A stretch of 34,180 nt of DNA, from the IMG/VR virus record IMGVR_UViG_3300045016_000111, positions 1 through 34,180 of that record; one strand, 5' to 3'. This DNA comes from a virus. Numbering within the stretch: position 1 is the stretch's first letter; each line of letters begins with the position of its first letter. A program made the translations under genes and the position numbers. Below, one piece after another: positions 30,445-34,180 of the stretch. The notes beneath the pieces were generated by a model, which did not search any database, was not told the DNA's origin, and was given only the letters and a program-made list of their open reading frames with translations.

Positions 30445-33400
30445 TTAATCTTCTATTAACAAAACTGTCGTTGAAAAACCGTCTTCTGTGATAGTACCAA
30501 CAATATCTCCTGTACGATAAAATGGGTCAGCACTAGCTTTTCTAACTCTGCCAACAATGTTTTGATCACTTGTATATGCAACATTAAATGTTAATATTCC
30601 ATTACTATCAGTAACATCATTAACCAAATTAACACCACCTGGATCAGTTTCGAGAAATACTCTCGCATTTGCTATTGGCAACTTTGTAACAGCATCGAGA
30701 ACTGTTACTTCTACTGATACTAAATCAAGTGGGTATAAATTATCTTCTTGAGCAGCCAACGTAGTTGTCGTATATATTCCAATAAAGGTAATAGCTGTAG
30801 TATTTGCAATCAAAGTAGTTACTCTTATTTTCATTTTAAAACCAATAGCAGGATCTACTGATTCGGCACTTAAATTTGCACCAATCAACGTTTTCCAACT
30901 ACCACCGTACCCACTTCCAGTGTCAATCTGGTATTCGACGTTATAATTTCCAGACGTACCACCAGACATTACAAAAGCAGTATCTATAAATCCAGTATGA
31001 CCAAGACGAAAACAACTATCTTCCCAAATAGCTTGATCACCAACTACAGCCATCAGTACACCGCCAGAAGAATTAAATCTAGCTGAACCAGATACTATAG
31101 TAAAATACTGGTCTGTTTCTTCTGTTGGTTCATTCATAGCCAATTGAAATAAACCACGACCATCCCCCATGAATAGATCTTTAAATGAATTTCCATATAC
31201 AGAGGACGAACCAGAAGCAGCCAAAGTCCCTGCCAAACAACCCTTGACTATAGAGTTAAGACTAGCATCAGTTACGATACTAATACCCTTTGAATATTCT
31301 GCATAATAACCACAATATAGTGACTCATAGACAGTATTTTTATCGGAATTGATCGGCGATATTAATCCCCTTCTCACATCAGTAACATAACATCTTTGTA
31401 TTTTAATTGTATCGTTATTACCACCGCTGTTATATATATATCCACCACCATACAAATTAACACGCCAATTACCAAAGCTTAATCTATTATCAAAAGTTCC
31501 AGCATTTCTAATCCTCATATTGCTTGAAGAATCAATATAGCACAATCCAGAGTACGGATGAACGTTCGGTATTGTGCCATTAAACCCAAACGTAATTCCA
31601 TCAACCAAAATATTATCACTTAATGTACCTATATTAACAGAATAATATGCGGTTGTTGCATTGGTGTAACCAATATATCTATCCACAGTATCTATATTAT
31701 TAACAGTAATATTTTCACTAGTGTTAATATTAAAATCGCTATTAAATACCCTGCAATTGTTATATTCCAAACCAAAACAATAATTAATTTGAATACCTTT
31801 ACCGGTTGATCTAGCAAACTGTATAATTCCACCTGTTACAGAATTAAAAATTAAATCTTTGCAATAGCTTACGCTAATAGCATGATCACTACTTCCTGGA
31901 GTATTGCCACGATGGGCTTTAATATTTGATAATGTACCACCAGCAAAATTAGAAAGCAAATATAGAGTTATAATACTGAGTGCGCCATACATTGAAAGAT
32001 GAGTATCGTTCAAATCCAAAGCAGTAGCGCATTCCGATATAATTATTTGATCATATGTGGAAGAATGATATGAGCGCACAGAATATGGTTGGGAAAGATT
32101 TGCGTACCACGTAGAATATGCATATTCAATATCAATTGCTCCTGCTGTTGTTGTAGCCCATTCCGGTCTACTGGCAATTGTAGCATTAACCATATTAGAT
32201 GCACGAGTACCAGTAGCACATTCTCTCAAAAAAACATTCGGTATTTTTACCCTGCATCCTGATGCTGGGATATTACCAATTGTCTGTTTTATGGTAACGT
32301 TTCCAGAGTCAGCAGAAGCACCATTGTTAGCTACGATTCTAAATGTACTGGAAGTAGGAACTTCAATTATTGTGTAAATTCCGTCCACACCAGCACCACT
32401 TGTAAAATCTAAATATACTCTATTTCCTATAGCCAATCCATGTGATGCATACGTAATTTCATAACGAGAATATACTGAAACATTTCCTGAAGTAGCTGAC
32501 GAATGCGGTGCTTCTATTAAATAAGTACCAGTCCCAGTAACACCGTAAATAGAATATGAACCGTCAACACCAGCACCGCTTGTGAAATCACAATAAACAC
32601 TATCACCAACACCCAAAGAATGAGAAGTAAATGTAATAGTAAACCCTGGTCTTGCCGTAACTGATCCTGATGAACCACTACCAGCCAATGGTACAGTAAA
32701 AAAATAGGCACTGGTAACTGTTATGGTATAAGTACCATCATATGCAGTAGCCCCACCACTAGTAAAATCCAAATAAACCTGCTGACCTGTTTTCAATAAA
32801 TGACCAGAAGAATAATAAACAGTTACAACATTTCCAGACCACGAATAGGTACATGAGTATGATGTACTTGCATAGGTTGAAGATTGAGCAGCAACATTTG
32901 CATATGTTGCAGATAAATCAGATGCTTCTCCTATTTGTATTTGGCCTGAACCAATGTCTTTAACGAAATTCTGTCTCCTATCTGTAGCACCATAAGGGGC
33001 TCCCAAATGTGCTCTTGCCCAACCATTGGTAGACCCATTCAATGCGGGCCAATATTCATATTCATTTGAACTTGAATCAGTTTCTATCCATACACCAGGG
33101 CAATAAGTTGAAGCACCACCACCATTGGTCGGTATTTGAATGACTTGACCAACCGCACCAGTTGTATCACTAAGAAAAAACCAATCACCACGAATTGTAT
33201 GAGTACCAAATCTAGGAACAGTAATGGTTGACGCACTATCTGCCACAACTTCTATCCACCCAGTTACATCTGCCCCTGTAGCAGAGGCAGTTATTCCAGT
33301 AAGTGCGCCAGCAACAAACGCGCCAGTAACTTCTCTAAATTTAATAAATCCTGTTGCTGGCATTGACGCACCAACCGCAGTAGGGGCAGCAGTAAGTGAC

Positions 33401-34180
33401 GAATAAACACCAAGCAAATAACTCGAACTAACTCCAGCTTGTGTTATCGATGTACCGATTGCAGGAACAGTACTACTACCAGAATCAAAAGCCAACCAAC
33501 GAACATCTCTACCGTCATAAATAATCTCACCATCGGTAATGGTCTGATTACCAAATGAGCCCACCATTGATGCGGGTGAATTAGCATGCCACCGAGTATC
33601 AGTTCTGACAGTTAAAACACCACCTTCTTCTATTGTCCACGTTTCACCACCATATCGAAATCCATTTCCTGCTTTAAACCAATCAATGTAGGTAAGCCCT
33701 ATAACTGTGGTCCCTCTCTGTGTCATTGTAGTTGTTCCAGTAGTACCAGCCGTACTATCGCTACAATCTACAGCAGATGCTTGCAACACATTATTAAGAT
33801 ATACATCCACAACTCCAGCCACTTGTTGTGTCCAACTAAATGTCCATTCTTGCCAAGTATCTATCTGTACCAGATTTGTACCGACCTCATTCCAAGAAGC
33901 CCCATCATAAATATACAAACCGTCAGACGCCCACCGAATTGAACATCTATAGCTAGTTGCTTGTAATACTAATTCGAAATAATCTACAGCAGCCAAAGTT
34001 CCAAGAGTATCATGATACAATTTTATTGAAACTACGTTCGGATTAGTTTGAAACGATCCAATGACCAATGTACGAGAGGCTGAGTTGCCCCCACCAGCAG
34101 ATACCACATCCATCTTAAAACAACTCTTATTATCAAAAATAATTTGAGAACTTACACCAGTGCCAGTATCACCGTCTGTT
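30445..34180 (-). CDS. Large fibre-like protein, N-terminus beyond right edge
   Basis: The frame has no stop up to the window end: 22 more codons precede the ATG at 34113 and read as protein (VSSQIIFDNKSCFKMDVVSA), and no ribosome site lies before that ATG, so the true start is outside. Visible parts in order: a LamG/concanavalin-like sandwich (FELVLQATSYRCSIRW ... WQEWTFSWTQQVAGVVDVYLNN), a jelly-roll-like segment, three about 55-residue repeats (encoded about 32290-32850) ending in VYLDFTSGAGVDG-xYTI or close variants, a right-handed beta helix with short turns (31000-32000), and a C-terminal Ig/carboxypeptidase-regulatory-type domain (VTVLDAVTKLPIANARVFLET). The order fits a host-recognition fibre or a tailspike-like protein; no glycan-hydrolase active site could be assigned. 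Confidence 0.75.
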   Translation of the reverse strand, partial: TDGDTGTGVSSQIIFDNKSCFKMDVVSAGGGNSASRTLVIGSFQTNPNVVSIKLYHDTLGTLAAVDYFELVLQATSYRCSIRWASDGLYIYDGASWNEVGTNLVQIDTWQEWTFSWTQQVAGVVDVYLNNVLQASAVDCSDSTAGTTGTTTMTQRGTTVIGLTYIDWFKAGNGFRYGGETWTIEEGGVLTVRTDTRWHANSPASMVGSFGNQTITDGEIIYDGRDVRWLAFDSGSSTVPAIGTSITQAGVSSSYLLGVYSSLTAAPTAVGASMPATGFIKFREVTGAFVAGALTGITASATGADVTGWIEVVADSASTITVPRFGTHTIRGDWFFLSDTTGAVGQVIQIPTNGGGASTYCPGVWIETDSSSNEYEYWPALNGSTNGWARAHLGAPYGATDRRQNFVKDIGSGQIQIGEASDLSATYANVAAQSSTYASTSYSCTYSWSGNVVTVYYSSGHLLKTGQQVYLDFTSGGATAYDGTYTITVTSAYFFTVPLAGSGSSGSVTARPGFTITFTSHSLGVGDSVYCDFTSGAGVDGSYSIYGVTGTGTYLIEAPHSSATSGNVSVYSRYEITYASHGLAIGNRVYLDFTSGAGVDGIYTIIEVPTSSTFRIVANNGASADSGNVTIKQTIGNIPASGCRVKIPNVFLRECATGTRASNMVNATIASRPEWATTTAGAIDIEYAYSTWYANLSQPYSVRSYHSSTYDQIIISECATALDLNDTHLSMYGALSIITLYLLSNFAGGTLSNIKAHRGNTPGSSDHAISVSYCKDLIFNSVTGGIIQFARSTGKGIQINYCFGLEYNNCRVFNSDFNINTSENITVNNIDTVDRYIGYTNATTAYYSVNIGTLSDNILVDGITFGFNGTIPNVHPYSGLCYIDSSSNMRIRNAGTFDNRLSFGNWRVNLYGGGYIYNSGGNNDTIKIQRCYVTDVRRGLISPINSDKNTVYESLYCGYYAEYSKGISIVTDASLNSIVKGCLAGTLAASGSSSVYGNSFKDLFMGDGRGLFQLAMNEPTEETDQYFTIVSGSARFNSSGGVLMAVVGDQAIWEDSCFRLGHTGFIDTAFVMSGGTSGNYNVEYQIDTGSGYGGSWKTLIGANLSAESVDPAIGFKMKIRVTTLIANTTAITFIGIYTTTTLAAQEDNLYPLDLVSVEVTVLDAVTKLPIANARVFLETDPGGVNLVNDVTDSNGILTFNVAYTSDQNIVGRVRKASADPFYRTGDIVGTITEDGFSTTVLLIED

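Noticed and set aside
1-34180. Diversity-generating retroelement, CRISPR array, tRNA or att site
   Set aside because: No reverse transcriptase, no regularly spaced repeats, no cloverleaf and no integrase were seen; the repeats found are short tandem duplications or protein-level repeats.

Overview
The window is part of a tailed-bacteriophage (or prophage) genome. It reads as one late, structural gene block, all on the minus strand, so transcription runs from high to low coordinates. No housekeeping gene, rRNA, tRNA, integrase, transposase or CRISPR array is visible. The DNA is AT-rich and most genes have strong AGGAGG-type ribosome binding sites and short TAATG/ATGA overlaps. A tail tape-measure gene is present and no contractile-sheath or baseplate-wedge gene is seen, which suggests a siphovirus with a long flexible tail. 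Terminase and portal genes are not in the window and would be expected beyond the right edge. The host cannot be named from this sequence.

Layout in order of transcription. (1) 34180-27703: a large beta-helix/LamG fibre-like protein cut by the right edge, a second structural protein of a recurrent phage family, and two small virion-type proteins; a sigma70-like promoter lies at 28306-28334. (2) 27660-25496: an HTH-metallophosphoesterase fusion, a one-span membrane protein with a coiled coil, and an NlpC/P60 peptidase (possible lysis or tail peptidase). (3) 25474-22200: a near-consensus promoter (TTGACA-N17-TATAAG) followed by a Mu gpI-like head protease/scaffold, a decoration protein and the major capsid protein, ending in two adjacent hairpins. 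(4) 22186-19996: two very small proteins (one, at 21793-21963, is only 56 aa), a head-tail adaptor, a Mu gpG-like neck protein and a tail terminator. (5) 19972-17935: the major tail tube protein and a TTCG-loop terminator. (6) 17927-13333: a promoter overlapped by an inverted repeat, the tail assembly chaperone pair that looks joined by a programmed -1 frameshift, a terminator-like hairpin, and the tape measure. (7) 13329-1652: distal tail, tail-tip and hub proteins, several sharing domains, with a zinc-ribbon microprotein and a CxxC membrane protein among them. (8) 1639-1: a B12-binding/radical-SAM-like protein that has lost its three cluster cysteines, and a GT2-type glycosyltransferase cut by the left edge.

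Most genes serve assembly of head, neck, tail and tip. Terminator-like hairpins sit directly after the capsid, tail tube, chaperone and 328-aa protein genes, several with no visible new promoter before the next gene, so they probably tune relative protein amounts. The least expected content is the cluster-less radical SAM protein paired with a glycosyltransferase, the frameshift site with a non-canonical slippery sequence and a stop codon inside the stimulatory hairpin, the operator-like palindrome on the tail promoter, and a protein made of about 14-residue Asp/Trp beta repeats.
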